A stretch of DNA of 64,000 nucleotides from Gracilaria gracilis (lineage: Eukaryota; Rhodophyta; Florideophyceae; Gracilariales; Gracilariaceae), in assembly GCA_030374805.1 (NCBI GenBank), contig JARGSG010000190.1, positions 186,001-250,000 on the forward strand, read 5' to 3'. The position numbers and the translations under genes were made by a program. Shown piece after piece: positions 63,391 through 64,000 of the stretch. Position 1 is the first letter of the stretch. Every line of letters starts with the position of its first letter. Under the pieces are notes generated by a model. It was not told the origin of the DNA and ran no database searches. It saw only the letters and a list, made by a program, of their open reading frames with translations.

Positions 63391-64000
63391 GTTCCCCCTC
63401 TGAGGTGGTTTAAAACGAGACACAACCTACCTGGTAGTCACTATAGTCCGTGTCCATAGTATATGAAAGTCCCGGTTTCGGTAGTGACAACATTGGTGCC
63501 GTAGATACAGCCTCTTTGAGAGAGTTAAATGCTTCCGTCTGATTAGACGTGGAGGGCTTCAGATTCGGTGGTTACGGCTTCCACAGAAGCGCGTTGAGAG
63601 GTGCCACGATGTCCGTGAAGTTTAGAATAAACCGTCTATAGACGTTGACTTGTCCTAGAAAGGATCTCAATTCAGTCTGGGTAGTAGGTTTTGTGGCCTG
63701 TTTCAGCAACTTCCCAGGAGCTTCCTCGATCATGACACGTCCTGGACGGATTATATGACCCGCATGCTTGACAGTATCCCTGGAGAATTCTAATTTTTTC
63801 AGCTTCAGTGTCACTCCGGCGTCCCGTAACGTGGCAACTATATCTCTCACATTTTTGAGGTGATTATCCAGATTATCTTAGAATACTATGATGTTGTCAA
63901 ACTAGACGAGAAAAGTACGCCAATTGAAGCGGGCCAGTAGTATATCAATAACACGTGGGAAAGTAGCGGGGGGCATTGGTTAAACCAAAGGGCATAAGTT
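63391..64000 (-). pseudogene. gypsy-2 RT thumb and start of RNase H
   Basis: 63572-63850 carries the end of RT and the connection region (RDIVATLRDAGVTLKLKK, HAGHIIRPGRVMI, FLGQVNVYRRFILNFTDIVA). Further up, FLV-stop-FDNIIVF-stop-DNLDNHLKNV is the ruined active-site strand. RNase H begins near 63470. Truncated by the window edge. Confidence 0.8.

Larger units (their letters stand above)
60352..64000 (-). mobile_element. gypsy-2: decayed Ty3/gypsy chromovirus, runs off the window
   Basis: Minus-strand remnants in the order RT, RNase H, integrase, chromodomain. RT end: LKLKKLEFSRDTVKHAGHII and ELRSFLGQVNVYRRFI, with the catalytic YxDD changed to stop-FDN near 63900. RNase H: LSYTMDTDYSDYQVGCV, SVSEKAFLAIV, GNTPSDALSRL. 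Integrase: zinc finger H-H-C-C (62300-62480), then D in EFVVIDTLG, D in LLSDNEKQFVS and E in CNGQAERFKRTLL. A chromodomain follows. Many stops and frameshifts; old. The 5' half and LTRs lie outside or are not recognisable. Confidence 0.85.

Overview
The window looks like nuclear DNA of an intron-poor, TATA-using eukaryote. A florideophyte red alga (Chondrus-like) is my best guess, on these grounds: compact, mostly single-exon genes with clear TATAAAA boxes; an FTR1 iron permease; an FkbM-type methyltransferase with a membrane anchor; a secreted Cys-rich GCC2/GCC3-like protein; and heavy loading with Ty3/gypsy, Mutator-like (MULE) and Harbinger-type elements. The taxonomic call is inference; no rRNA or organelle marker is present. 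UGA works as a normal stop in host genes.

Layout. 1-3900: no convincing gene; one 223-bp TA-flanked MITE (2567-2789). 3921-11367: four host genes: a small secreted protein, a thioredoxin-fold peroxiredoxin-like protein, FTR1 and, on the minus strand, the FkbM methyltransferase. 12321-21091: a complete Ty3/gypsy LTR retrotransposon on the minus strand, with a 5-bp TSD (TCGCC), almost identical 1.3-kb LTRs, open gag and frame-broken pol. Its U3 carries an antisense ORF. 21325-22815: Cys-rich secreted protein. 24109-26316: a large unrecognised protein with two C-terminal membrane segments, followed by a perfect 47-nt palindrome and a second copy of the MITE. 27831-28675: a decayed Harbinger-type transposase.

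29449-35160: MULE-1, with tandem CCCGGGTGG arrays at both ends, a FAR1/MULE/SWIM transposase and a second ORF ending in an Ulp1-type (C48) protease. 36307-42415: a solo LTR, a broken membrane-protein gene, a second Harbinger pseudogene, unknown genes and a complete TRIM (mini-LTR retrotransposon, 41541-42410, TSD ACTAC). 42711-44281: a cluster of about six related 74-bp palindromes. 45300-48085: a purine-rich, strand-asymmetric stretch that looks like a long decayed coding region. 49641-50101: possible pogo/CENP-B-like HTH fragment.

50818-58397: MULE-2, with 210-bp terminal inverted repeats and an imperfect 9-bp TSD. It holds an intact intron-containing Ulp1-like protease gene, a broken transposase and, antisense near its right end, fragments of two cellular genes: a mitochondrial carrier (SLC25, Rim2-like) and the RNA polymerase largest subunit with its NADFDGD motif. 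It is therefore a Pack-MULE-like element. 58414-60309: decayed plus-strand ORFs lying antisense to and just beyond a second, dead Ty3/gypsy element (chromovirus with chromodomain, 60352 to window end, minus strand).

The most interesting signals are the Pack-MULE gene capture, the protease partners of both MULEs, the palindrome family, the antisense gene in the gypsy U3 and the large unknown membrane protein. Single-base frame breaks are very common in repeats and absent from the host genes, so part of the decay could be uncorrected long-read indels.
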